From NCBI GenBank assembly GCA_032718475.1, contig JAUCBJ010003281.1, forward strand, positions 1 to 35,000: a stretch of DNA of 35,000 nucleotides, read 5' to 3'. A model generated the notes under the pieces. That model was given only the letters and a program-made list of their open reading frames with translations. It did no database searches and was not told the DNA's origin. The translations under genes were made by a program, and so were the position numbers. Position 1 is the first letter of the stretch; the number at the start of each line of letters is the position of its first letter. This stretch comes from Nemertoderma westbladi (lineage: Eukaryota; Xenacoelomorpha; Nemertodermatida; Nemertodermatidae). This document shows, piece after piece, positions 9,132 to 18,391 of the stretch.

Positions 9132-11330
9132 TTAAAGCTGAATGAATCTGGACTGACAATGGCGCGACATTAATCGCTTCTCTAACTGCAGCACAGCGCG
9201 CGCGTCTCGTGTGCGCTGCTTCAACGGGTTATTCAGCTGGAAGATATTGGCCAGTCTATTGGGGTCAGTGACGTCACGGGATCTAGTGACGTCGCCGCGT
9301 TTCCCGCGAGAATCCTCGTTGCTGTTGGGGGCGATTTTAAAGAAATTTTTAAATCGTTGGAATTCTTTGCGGGAATCGACGTTCTTAAATAAACCCGTGG
9401 AGGCGGCGCGAGTTGGTCGCGGACTAGCGCGTACTCCTGAGGAAGCCTCCTTCATTGCCGAGTCCGATATCTGACTGCACGTCGCCGACTTGGGAATCCG
9501 CGGCGGCTCCGCCTCGGGGACGACCGAGCGTAGCGAGAGAACCGACTCGTCGAGTAGACCCGAGTGGACCCCGGTGAGGCTCGCACTGCGGCCTTGGGAG
9601 TGGGCGAGAGGTGATCGGCGCGTCGCAGGTAAGGTCAACGACCTCCCGGAAGCCGCGACCATGAGGAGGCCGCACACCGGAAGCACCACGTCGTCATCGT
9701 CGTCGGGGGGGCGACGCTCGGTCTCCGTAGCGCCCCCTAGTGGCGACACGGGGCGCAGCAGGCTCGACATGCTCAACGCCTCGAAGTCCGACGTGCTGCG
9801 GCTGCAATCCAACGGGTCGTACGAAACATCGGAATCTTCGCCGCTCGAGAAATCCTCCGCGGTCGATTCCGTCTCGAATAACGACGGATAGACAACCGCG
9901 GGGGGTTTCCCATCCGACTCCTTCTTTCTCTGCATCGACGCTTTCAACCTTCCCGGGAACGACTTTAAGTAACCGCGAGAGGCTTTCAATTGTCCCGAAG
10001 ATTTAGCCGGAAAATCGTCGACGTCGAAAAATCCCCGAGGGGGTTGACCCTCCGAGGGGTTGGCGAGTCGCTCCAGTCTGGGTTCCTCCTTGAGTCTGAG
10101 ACCCAGACTGTTAGTCGCCGAGCTCATCGCGAAGGTCTCCACGATGGACTGGCACTGCTGGGCGGCGGAGGCGGGCGGCGTGGCCACAGGGGCCACCGTG
10201 TTCCAACGCAGCCCGCCCTCGTCGTCGTCCCGGTCGTGGTGGTGGTAGAGACGCAACGAGGGCGGCTCCCGACCGATCGCGATCGAATCGATGCGATCCA
10301 ACGCGACACGAGTGTACGGGACCGGCCGCTCGCGGTACGCAGCCACGTAGTACGAACCGCTGCTCAGCAACAACACGACGTCCTCGAGAGAATCAACATC
10401 GACAGCCAACCAGACGCCGTAACAAACCTCCTGATGCGAGAAAGCGATTCTCCTAAGAGGTTCAGTCACCCGACTAAAAGGCCCTTCTAACGGCTCTTCC
10501 GCTATGAGTTGCGCGTCTGGGACTTCCTCCCCTTGCAGCAGACTAATAGCAGTCTGTCGGTACAAATCGCGGAACCGATTAACGTAGAATCGATTGGCGC
10601 TGTTGACCCCGTCTCTCACGACCCCCGCGAGGTTGCGCTCCCCGGTTCTCGTGAAGTCGCCCTTCAGCGCGCCCGTCCCGGCGTACTGCTGGGACAGGGC
10701 GTCCCCGTTGTCCGCCCACATCCCGTTCCACAGCGCCCGAAGCGCGTCCGACAGCGGCGCCTCGGGGGTTAGCAGACCGAGTCGTCGCATCTGCGTCTCT
10801 AAGACGGTCTTGGCGATCTGCGATTGTACAACGTTAGTTCGGTCGAGACAGTCCACGCAGTTGACTCGGAACACGCCACGCTGTTTGCAGATAACGCCAT
10901 TACCGTCGGCCCAGCAGTAAAGATGCTCCTTAATAACATCAGCAACAGACTCAATTAATACTTCTACATTCTCGAAATGCATTCCTTTACAATATTGATG
11001 GAAATCGAAGAGAATGTAAGTTAGATTAGGTGAATCAAAGTCTAATATTCTTTCAGTAAACTCATTTACAAGAATCCTCTCTCGACCTCTGCGGTCGCAT
11101 AAGTTCGCTATGGCGACCTTCCCGTAGAGCTCGGTAAGGCCGTTCATATGGTTGGCGAAGACCTCGTTCACGGGGGGGTCGCCCCCTCGCTCTACCCGTA
11201 TGGCCGGCCGGTATTTGGTCGGCACTTGGGACCAGTAAACGGGCACCGAACCCCGTACCAACACCAGGGAGACCGTGTGACCGATCGAGCTGATAAATTG
11301 CTCGGTTTCCACAAAGTTAGCGACATTACC
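9132..11330 (-). CDS. INPP5F: INPP5F/SAC2 phosphoinositide phosphatase, coding exon 2 (last)
   Basis: Encodes the C-terminal 732 residues of a SAC2-type phosphatase. In vertebrates this enzyme removes the 4-phosphate of PI4P on endosomes. The exon opens in phase 0 with GNVANFVETEQ after a TTTCTTTTCCCAG acceptor. It carries the second half of the SAC domain, including the Cx5R(T/S) active site CVDCLDRT (about residues 418-425 of the full protein; 10866-10889 region), and QYAGTGALKGDFTRTGER. An hSac2-type dimerisation domain follows (about residues 556-630: FSHQEVCYGVW, VLLLSSGSYYVAAY). The tail is Ser/Asp-rich and low in structure, and ends CQSRFIQL, which closely matches the family C-terminus, so the stop at 9132-9134 is well supported. 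The exon is GC-rich against AT-rich surroundings. All active-site residues are present. Confidence 0.95.
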   Translation of the reverse strand, partial: GNVANFVETEQFISSIGHTVSLVLVRGSVPVYWSQVPTKYRPAIRVERGGDPPVNEVFANHMNGLTELYGKVAIANLCDRRGRERILVNEFTERILDFDSPNLTYILFDFHQYCKGMHFENVEVLIESVADVIKEHLYCWADGNGVICKQRGVFRVNCVDCLDRTNVVQSQIAKTVLETQMRRLGLLTPEAPLSDALRALWNGMWADNGDALSQQYAGTGALKGDFTRTGERNLAGVVRDGVNSANRFYVNRFRDLYRQTAISLLQGEEVPDAQLIAEEPLEGPFSRVTEPLRRIAFSHQEVCYGVWLAVDVDSLEDVVLLLSSGSYYVAAYRERPVPYTRVALDRIDSIAIGREPPSLRLYHHHDRDDDEGGLRWNTVAPVATPPASAAQQCQSIVETFAMSSATNSLGLRLKEEPRLERLANPSEGQPPRGFFDVDDFPAKSSGQLKASRGYLKSFPGRLKASMQRKKESDGKPPAVVYPSLFETESTAEDFSSGEDSDVSYDPLDCSRSTSDFEALSMSSLLRPVSPLGGATETERRPPDDDDDVVLPVCGLLMVAASGRSLTLPATRRSPLAHSQGRSASLTGVHSGLLDESVLSLRSVVPEAEPPRIPKSATCSQISDSAMKEASSGVRASPRPTRAASTGLFKNVDSRKEFQRFKNFFKIAPNSNEDSRGKRGDVTRSRDVTDPNRLANIFQLNNPLKQRTRDARAVLQLEKRLMSRHCQSRFIQL

Positions 11331-11561
11331 CTGGGAAAAGAAATATTAGGCCTACATATTTTATAAATATTCATATTATTGGCAACCGGTCTGGCGGTAC
11401 GGTAGGCTATACCTAAAAATTAACTACAAACACTAAACTTACTAGGCCTATCCTTCCTTTCTTTGTGTACAATTTTCAAGAAACACTTGTCATACCTGAA
11501 ATCCGTTCAGGTCCAAACAAGAAATTTTCAAAAATAAAATTTTATGCAGATTGCCTACACC

Positions 11562-12100
11562 ACTTTCAGCTCTGAAATCATATTTACAATCTGCAGTAGC
11601 TGAATAACCTGCCCGCAATTTTTAGCTTAGAAACCCCACCCAGCTGCCCAGAGATCACTTTTCTGTTCTGAGATTTAATATGATACAGAGATACACGAAT
11701 TTTCAGCTCAGAAACGTCTTGCACACGAAGTTTTAGCACCCAAATTTCGTGCACACGACTTCATGCACACAGGACCTTGCATCTCTATACCATCATTATA
11801 CCTTCCCTCATCAATATACCTTTCAGTTTTAAAATTTAATGCCATGCTAAGAAAACAGGTTCACAAGTGTTCATTTGTAAATTAAAATTCGCACAACTTT
11901 TCAGCTCTGAAATTACTGAAATCAACGTCTAGTCCTGTAATCTCATTCGCAGGTTAATCTCTGAAATAATAGGCCTAGTGCTGTAGTGTGGTGCATTAAA
12001 CTTCTCATCTTCGAAAAAAATAACATGGTGATTGTGACAGTTCTTCAAATGACTTTTCATTCCTAAAAATATAATACACATTAGTTTTCAGCTCTGAAAT
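11562..12100. repeat. Dispersed TTTTCAGCTCTGAAAT-type repeats
   Basis: Close versions of TTTTCAGCTCTGAAAT occur near 11563, 11699, 11896 and 12084, with weaker versions near 11657, 11823 and 11955. Spacing is irregular, so this is either a degenerate satellite or remnants of several insertions inside the intron. Confidence 0.55.
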
Positions 12101-12237
12101 ATCATTCAAATAAAAGGTATCTTGCTTGAGCTGAAGAATCACGGAATTTCAGTAGCAGACTCTTTGAAATATAACAATATGTGTCGGTGAGAACAAAATA
12201 AAGACACAAGACATGAACAAAACAAAGATGTAAAGTC

Positions 12238-12316
12238 GCGTTAGGTCAAAAGAGCGTTAGGTCCCAAAGAGCGTTAGGTCCCAAAGAGCGTTAGGTCCCA
12301 AAGAGCGATAGATTCC
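12238..12316. repeat. 17-bp minisatellite
   Basis: GCGTTAGGTCCCAAAGA is repeated head to tail: 12238-12253 (16-bp variant), 12254, 12271 and 12288, followed by a degenerate unit from 12305. Lies in the INPP5F intron. Confidence 0.9.
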
Positions 12317-12914
12317 ATTGCCATTTAAAGGAGCTGATTTGATTATTAAAGTAGCAGGTTACAGAGGCGTGTTGGGGGAACCAAAACAATAAACGAAAGT
12401 AACACATGTTACAAGATTATATATTTATTTTTTTATTCTTTTATTTATTTATTATATATTTATAATTGGGTCTTTGTGTGTGGTGTTCTACATACATTAG
12501 TAATGCCCCCACTATTAGCCCATACCCCACGCACACGCATCCAATTAAATAGTGTCTACCATCACTATCACTACAACACCTGGACTTCCCTCTCGCCTGG
12601 CTTGCTGCGATAGAACTCATGAGTTATATGATACATTTTGTGTATGTCCAGTTAGTCCTTTATGGCGAGCGTGCACGGCACGTACCACCATCATAATAGT
12701 ATGAATACAGTGATAGTCAAATCAAAAATACCTTTCAAATGAAACACATTTGGAGACAATGAAATTGCAAAAATCACTTATTTTGTCAACTTTTGGAGGA
12801 GCCGATAAACAATAATCCAAAAATATATCTGTACATCGATTATTGCGGGTAAATAATAATTACGACGAAAAATACTTTATTATAAATACTACGTTAATAA
12901 ACAGATAAACTGAC

Positions 12915-13724
12915 CACTTTATCAGCTCCCCTCATCCTGAATCTGGTGCCGGCACGGTGTCTGCTGCGACGTGACAACAGACCCAGCACAACCTCCTGGG
13001 GTTCCGCTAAACCCTCCAGTCTCAAAAGCACCCGATTAACCTGCATGAACCCCTGAACCACTGGAACGAACCAATGGCTATCCTCGCTCTTGCTCAAATC
13101 CGACAGCATGTGTTTATTCCAAAAGAATCTATCATCTATACCTCCGGGGTGGTCACACAGTTTCCGCTGTAATGTATTGGTTAAATCCCCGCTCGGAGTA
13201 AAATAGAAAGAGTCAGAGCCATCAAACATCCTACAAATCTCTTCAGTAATCCTCCTCTCTCGTAATAACGTGTCCCTTTTCTTAAACTTAATCTGCTCCT
13301 TCATTTGGGCCCAGGTTTTTGACATGAGTTTTTGATGGGAAGTGTCGTTGGCAACGGTTAATTTATCGGTTCGCCCAGTCAACCCGCAGTGATGGTAAGG
13401 GCACGGGTCTAACGATAGATCCACCGGGAGTTGGTGCACCGAGAGAGGGATCAAGGCGATCTTTTCAATGCGATGGATTTCCTGTCCGTTTGATAAAGTC
13501 CCTATGACTTTCCGTTTAGAGACAAGGATTACTGTGGCGTCAGAATCGGAAATGGGGGATAACTTCCCGACCAGACCGTAGACGATTCCGAGACAGACGG
13601 GGTTCCACGCGTTGGCGAGTTCCATTGAGTTACGACTCGCCATAGAGCCGTCGTATCGGTTACACCACAACGAGTGTTCACCATCGCGTACGATATAATT
13701 GTCGTTTGTTTGAATAACTTCCAT
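12915..13724 (-). CDS. INPP5F: INPP5F/SAC2 phosphoinositide phosphatase, coding exon 1
   Basis: Encodes the N-terminal 270 residues. The ATG at 13722-13724 was chosen because homology begins exactly there (MEVIQTNDNYIVRDGEHSLW, the family N-terminus). The frame is open upstream to 14057 but that stretch is low-complexity and unlike the family. In order: SAC N-terminal part (AWNPVCLGIVYGLVGKL), a HHCG motif, a basic linker, SFYFTPSGDLTNTLQRK, DDRFFWNKHMLSDL, and SRRSRHRAGTRFRMRGADKV, the conserved SAC block just before the splice. Joined to exon 2 the protein is about 1,002 residues, close to vertebrate INPP5F (about 1,130). Only one intron in the coding region is unusual, as vertebrate INPP5F genes have many exons. 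Confidence 0.93.
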
Positions 13725-15695
13725 CTCCAAAACATTACTAACACTAACAGTACAGCAGTAGCAGTAGGCAGGTAGGCCTACGTGGAAAGTGGGGGAATCA
13801 GGAATGTCGTCTTTAGAAATTGGAAATAGGGATAGGCTATAGCAGTAGTACCGGTATAGACTTATAGAGGCAAAGCAGAACAGCAGAAGGTAGAAGGATA
13901 GGTACACGAAACCGTACCCTGTCCACTGTCTGCCCGTGAATACTGGAGCGGAGTTACTACAATCAACAGTACCTACCGGTATGCGGTACCGGTCTGCCGG
14001 TACTATTTCAGTCGTACAGACATCAACACAGCCTCCAGCACACTGGCACACACACACCTACCACCTACAGTACGTACAGCATGTACTGATGTAGCAACTA
14101 GCAACAGTCAGACAGTAGCAATGCAGGAATGTGGGGCGAGCGACGAAAGTAAGCAAGCTTAGCATACAGGTACCACTAACTCCTGAACTCAATCCAGCAA
14201 TCGGCAGATCGGTGTGCATGCTGTTCTGTTGTGTCCAATATCAGAATAATGCAGAAATAATGTGGCCTTGGGAAGTGTGGTAGGCCTATTTCCCTTCAGC
14301 CATTCCAGCATTTCCAGGTTGCAGAGTTCAGGAGTTCAAAGTATGACACCGGTACCATGAGATGCCTGTACTCCACTACCGGTACTGCTCACTGCTGTTG
14401 CTGTACAGCTGTATGTGATAGGCCTAGCTTTCTAGGCTGGTTGTCAGTCTGTCAGTGTGGTACTGCTACTGCATTATCTGAGTATTGGTAGGTGCAGTAG
14501 GGTAGGGAGTCCTGCAATTGTCTGAGTGACGTCTGAATTGCGATATCGCGACTATTCAGCCATATCATGTACCGGTACAGTACCTTAATCTTATTACAAT
14601 ATTAAACATATGTTTACAGTACGGTACGGTACCGGTACTGTTACCGTGGTACAGAGTTACCGTGGTACAGATTTACCGGTACCGTCTTCAGGTCGTTGGC
14701 GCCACCCACCAATCGGCTCGGCAACGGCAACCATGCAGCCATGGCAGTTTTGAAATTATGCGGACTTAAGACAGACTGAAATATTGTCAGGTTGTACCAT
14801 AGCTGACCTTTATTCAATGTTCCGGTATCCACTACTACACTAGGTACCCCAACAGCCCAATATACTACAATACCCAGCAACGTTTTGGAATTGTACCGGT
14901 ACTCAAACAACTCACCATCAAGGATCAAGGCCACCGCCTCTGTCTGTCGCAGTGTCGTTTGCGACCTCAACTTTTGGTATCGCTACTGCGCTAGCACTAC
15001 AGGCAAACTGGACTAACCCAGTAACCGATGAGCTAGACCCGAGGACTGAAGAATGCATTGAATTTTTTGAGTAGTTTGACTGTGGACTTCTATGGCATCG
15101 ATGTCAAGCTGCCAATACGAAAGTTTTTTTTTAAGTAAAAGTTTGGTTAAATTTTCTCAATTATTTATTTAAATTTCTTAAGTACCGATTTTGGGATAGA
15201 ATTTCTCAATTTTAATCTGTATCTAATAACTGACCCTCATCCTGCGCGATGGCCCCACGAACGTGTATGTAGTTGCATATAATTTTTAGTTGTTTCATGT
15301 AGTATGTCAGTATGCAGTGCAGTATTGCAGTTTTCTCAGTTTCTCTACCAGAATATACACTCTATAGCTATAGCCTACTGCTGTACTGTAGGCCTACTTC
15401 TAAAAATTATTGGAACTAAACTGTTAAAATATTCTACTAAAATAATAAATTTATTTGGTTGAACCTTGAAGCCATGTGCTAAATGCAAGTGAATTTAATA
15501 TGCGCAGGCTATTGAGCATTCACACCAACAACTTAGGCCTATTGTCTGATTGTTTGACCAATCAAAAATAGAGTTTCTGAGAACATTCGAATTGTTAAAG
15601 CATTTTTTCTAAGCAACTAAACTAAACTACTTTTCCTTTGGATGTTGTCTGATGTTTGCGATCTGCATTTCCAAGAAATTGTGAAAGGATCTAAA
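13725..15695. other. 5' flank of INPP5F; palindrome-rich non-coding DNA
   Basis: Should hold the INPP5F promoter and 5' untranslated region, but no TATA box or other clear signal is evident. Between 13847 and 14905 there are about nine (A/T)ACCGGTA(C/T) palindromes, for example at 13847, 13974, 14570, 14628, 14672 and 14896. A 109-codon minus frame at 14641-14970 contains several of these palindromes and no domain, and is not called a gene. Confidence 0.55.
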
Positions 15696-15700
15696 AGCAT
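15696..15700. repeat. Target-site duplication AGCAT (left)
   Basis: AGCAT directly precedes the left LTR; the same five bases follow the right LTR at 28127-28131. Five bp is a usual length for LTR elements. Confidence 0.85.
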
Positions 15701-16862
15701 TGTACGCGCTTTTAGACCTTTAGCAGTTTAACCTGCCAATTTTAATTGTCTTTTTGTATATCAATTATTTAATGTACTGAAGTTACATCAGCCGAAGCCA
15801 GCCTGTGCGCGACCATTCACCCACAGTTAAGGGAGACTGGATTCGGATGCTTTGATAGTGATTGCAGTGTAGACCTACTGTATTATTCGATTGATCATAT
15901 ATAATCTCTGACAATATATTTACTTTCGGGGAAATATTAACAGTTCCTTTAGGACGTGGCGCTTTAAGTATAAAACAGAGTTATGACTTATACTAATCAC
16001 AACTGGATGGCTACTGAGTTTCGTAAAAGGCGCATTCTTTAGGAGATGCTTTATTAACCTTCACACTACTTCACACGACTTCACACTACTTCACACTACT
16101 GCGCACTGATCTGCCGACCGTCACTGAATTTGATCATATATAAGGAGGATCGCAACTGACACATGTAGGGATTATGAAATAGCATTCAATTCACACAAAA
16201 ACCACTATAATGTAAGTCGCAGTTGCTACCGGTAAACCTGTTCCTCTAACCTTTAGTAATCAAAGAGATTGAGGGTTTTATGATTATTCATCGGTATTCT
16301 CCAAATATATCAGCAATATATACCAACATAACACATAACACCAATTAATAACAGAATCAAATAATGCGGTGAACAGTCAGTATGTGTAGTTGAATCGCGT
16401 TGCGTAGTGCCGCAGTGTGGCGGTGTGCTGCGTTAATAGTTTTACGTTCCTTTGATCAAAGCCATCGGATGTTTCTGAGGTTTAGGTCAAAGTCTGAAAC
16501 TTCCACAGAAGTACAGAAGAATCCTAAGCCGGTGTTCTGGGCTTAGAAAGATACACACTGGCTGAATTGCGTGAGTTTCTGTAGGCACTGTCCAACACAA
16601 AGTGAAAATCGCTCTGAATGGCTGAGCCAAACAAAGAACAAAGAGAGATTCAGGTTCCGCGTTGGCAGTAAATCAGCTGACAGATTGCGTCATCTGAGTC
16701 ATCTTTTAGAGTATTAAGCGAATTGCGGCAGAATGGCTAGTTATGTCCGCTAAAGCACACATACAGACATAACGGGTAAAAATGGCTTGTTATGTCCGCT
16801 AAAAGCACCTACATGGTACATTGCGGAGAAAATGACTGGTTATATCCACAAAAGCTTTTACA
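15701..16862 (-). repeat. 3' LTR (left)
   Basis: Matches 26962-28126 over its whole length, starting TGTACGCGCTTTTAGACC and ending AAGCTTTTACA (plus strand). By eye the pair differ at about 15 bases plus two small indels, roughly 1.3-1.5%. It contains four TTCACACTAC-type decamers at 16060-16099 and three ~50-bp units beginning GTTATGTCCGCTAAA at 16740, 16789 and 16839. In element orientation the 50-bp units sit at the start of U3. Confidence 0.95.
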
Positions 16863-16872
16863 CCGCTCCCAG
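16863..16872 (-). promoter_or_regulatory. Possible polypurine tract
   Basis: On the minus strand GGGAGCGG directly precedes the TGTAAAAG start of the 3' LTR, the position where plus-strand priming occurs. It is short and has one pyrimidine, so it is a weak call. Confidence 0.4.
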
Positions 16873-16940
16873 AAAATGGGATTTAATTCTATAAAATATA
16901 AAAAATCACAGTTTCTAAAATATAAAAATACTCTAAACAG

Positions 16941-17470
16941 TTAGTCCTTCTTACGCGAACGGCGTTTACGCAGTTTTTTGAGGCTAGCAAGAGTCATTTT
17001 CTCTTTGGGGCGAGCCACTTTACTAGGAGGGCTATAACTCCTGGGTGAAGGGTGCAATACAATTGCATCGGAAGGTTTAGGATGACGGTCGGTGTATCCG
17101 CCGGTCGAGGTACCCAGTGGATCGATATCAACCCCAGTGGAGCGAGGTCGAACAACCTTGAGAGCACGTTTTAAGACAGCAGCTCTTACTGGTCACTGAC
17201 GGGTCGTTTGCACGAGAGCAGTAGGTGGACCGTGTGTAGTGAGAAATTTCCTCGGTTTGATGATTCTTTCCAACTCGCGTTTTTGGGCTCTATCGGAATC
17301 GATATGCTTCTCCTCGAGCTGATTTTCCTCCGCTTATCGTTGGGAGCATTCGTCCAAAACTCTTGCAGAGAGTAGGGTCGTCCAAGTTCGATATCTTCTT
17401 AGAGATTCTGGATTTCCCGATCGAACTGAGATAAAGCTAATTCGTTTACCGCTTGGACTTGCTGCTGCAA
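16941..17470 (-). pseudogene. Unrecognised accessory frame C, broken, basic C-terminus
   Basis: Directly after frame B the minus strand shows a coding-like stretch in a shifted frame (QQQVQAVNELALSQFDREIQ), broken by TAA at 17399-17401, by a one-base shift near 17335, and by TGA at 17194-17196, ending at TAA 16941-16943. The remaining part has a charged helical segment (NQLEEKHIDSDRAQKRELER) and ends in a strongly basic tail (LKKLRKRRSRKKD) that resembles a nuclear-localisation or nucleic-acid-binding tail. No ATG fits the beginning. I do not recognise the family. The amino-acid bias across the breaks suggests a formerly continuous protein of about 170 residues. Confidence 0.5.
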
Positions 17471-17471
17471 T

Positions 17472-17885
17472 TTATGTGGTTAGATCGGGACGATTATACG
17501 GGTTGAACGGCGATATTAGGTGTCCGCGTCCCAATCCGGCTAGGTAAGATGGGCGAATATCTAGGGAGCCCACAACCGGAGTGCCACCGACTAATTGTTT
17601 GGGTAACACTAGATCTTTGAACAGTGAGTACAGTTCGGGAGGATCCGTGATACTATTAGGATCAAGAGTCTGAGGTCTCACTAGGGAGTGAGGAGGCCTG
17701 ACCGAGTATTCCGGAACTCTGATCATGGGTTTATTTAAGGATCGTTTGAGTCGAGCGAGCGTAGGTGATACATTGAACAAGTTTCGCTCGAAACTCCCGT
17801 AAATATAGCGAGTAAAACTGTGTTTAGCGCAACGTCTCCGCGGATGTTTGTCTTTCCGTTTGTTGGTTGGGTCTAGGGCATTCAT
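17472..17885 (-). CDS. Unrecognised accessory protein B (137 aa)
   Basis: Complete frame from an ATG at 17883-17885 to TAA at 17472-17474. The N-terminus is basic (TNKRKDKHPRRRCAKHSFTR), the middle holds NVSPTLARLKRSLNKPMIRV, and the C-terminal half is rich in Pro, Leu and Gly (LVGGTPVVGSLDIRPSYLAG). No membrane segment, signal peptide or known motif is seen. It starts 59 bp after the end of frame A and runs directly into frame C, a tight polycistron-like packing on the element's coding strand. It replaces the position where BEL/Pao elements carry integrase. It may be a captured gene, or a part of another virus-like element; the function is unknown. Confidence 0.5.
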   Translation of the reverse strand: MNALDPTNKRKDKHPRRRCAKHSFTRYIYGSFERNLFNVSPTLARLKRSLNKPMIRVPEYSVRPPHSLVRPQTLDPNSITDPPELYSLFKDLVLPKQLVGGTPVVGSLDIRPSYLAGLGRGHLISPFNPYNRPDLTT

Positions 17886-17944
17886 TGTAATAATACCAAA
17901 GACGCACGTCTTGTAGGGGAAACGCTGGTGATTTTTCTTCAGTT

Positions 17945-18391
17945 TTACAATGTTTCTCTCAAGAATTCCAAATATACGTTGGAGTCACTGCGTTTATCCG
18001 GTTCTTTAACATCTTCTCTTTCGAGTTGGTTTCGAATAGAATTTTCGTGTTCGTTTCTCAGTTTATTGTTCCGACTCCGCTGGGTATGATATTTAAATAG
18101 GATCATTTCCCTTTCGGTGTCGACATCGTCCGTATCATGTAAATCGATAGGATGACCAGTAGTTAAGAAGTCCATATACGTACCATTACGATGCGTATAG
18201 CGAGCGGTGAATTTTCTATAGTCCAATTCACGCGTGAGTTGTTCCTTTGACATTGGCGGTTCGATATAACGGCCATCGTCCTCCGTAGTAGGTTGACTAA
18301 CATCGCCGCGTATTAAACTATCAACAAATGCTTGCAATGGTGGGGTATATCGCTCCCTGATACCAAGATCATCTTCTATCAACTCAGTCAT
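17945..18391 (-). CDS. Unrecognised accessory protein A (148 aa)
   Basis: Complete frame with a true ATG (18389-18391). The product is highly charged and mostly hydrophilic: MTELIEDDLGIRERY at the start, PPMSKEQLTRELDYRKFTAR in the middle, and a Glu/Arg/Asn-rich helical end (QRSRNNKLRNEHENSIRNQL). It has no Cys pairs, DDE-type motif or membrane segment, so it is neither an integrase nor an envelope protein by eye. It is first of three tightly spaced same-strand frames between the pol remnant and the 3' LTR. The intact frame in a mildly decayed element, with plausible amino-acid composition, supports coding. Origin and role are unknown. Confidence 0.5.
   Translation of the reverse strand: MTELIEDDLGIRERYTPPLQAFVDSLIRGDVSQPTTEDDGRYIEPPMSKEQLTRELDYRKFTARYTHRNGTYMDFLTTGHPIDLHDTDDVDTEREMILFKYHTQRSRNNKLRNEHENSIRNQLEREDVKEPDKRSDSNVYLEFLRETL

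Larger units (their letters stand above)
11331..12914 (-). other. INPP5F: Intron of INPP5F
   Basis: Phase-0 intron of about 1.58 kb. Donor: coding ends ...GADKV and the intron starts GTCAGT; an alternative GT three bases earlier would remove the Val. The chosen site gives the better donor and keeps family spacing (DK-x-GNVAN). Acceptor: polypyrimidine run then CCCAG at 11331-11335. It contains two repeat clusters and an AT-rich tract at 12420-12470. Confidence 0.85.

Noticed and set aside
9490-10490. Plus-strand frames of 133 and 166 codons opposite INPP5F exon 2
   Set aside because: GC-rich antisense shadows of a well-supported coding exon.
13725-14057. Upstream in-frame extension of INPP5F exon 1 (111 codons)
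   Set aside because: Low-complexity, Tyr/Cys/Leu-rich and unlike the family, whose homology starts exactly at the ATG at 13724.
14641-14970. 109-codon minus-strand frame
   Set aside because: No recognisable domain, contains several ACCGGTAC palindromes, isolated with no splice context; likely chance.
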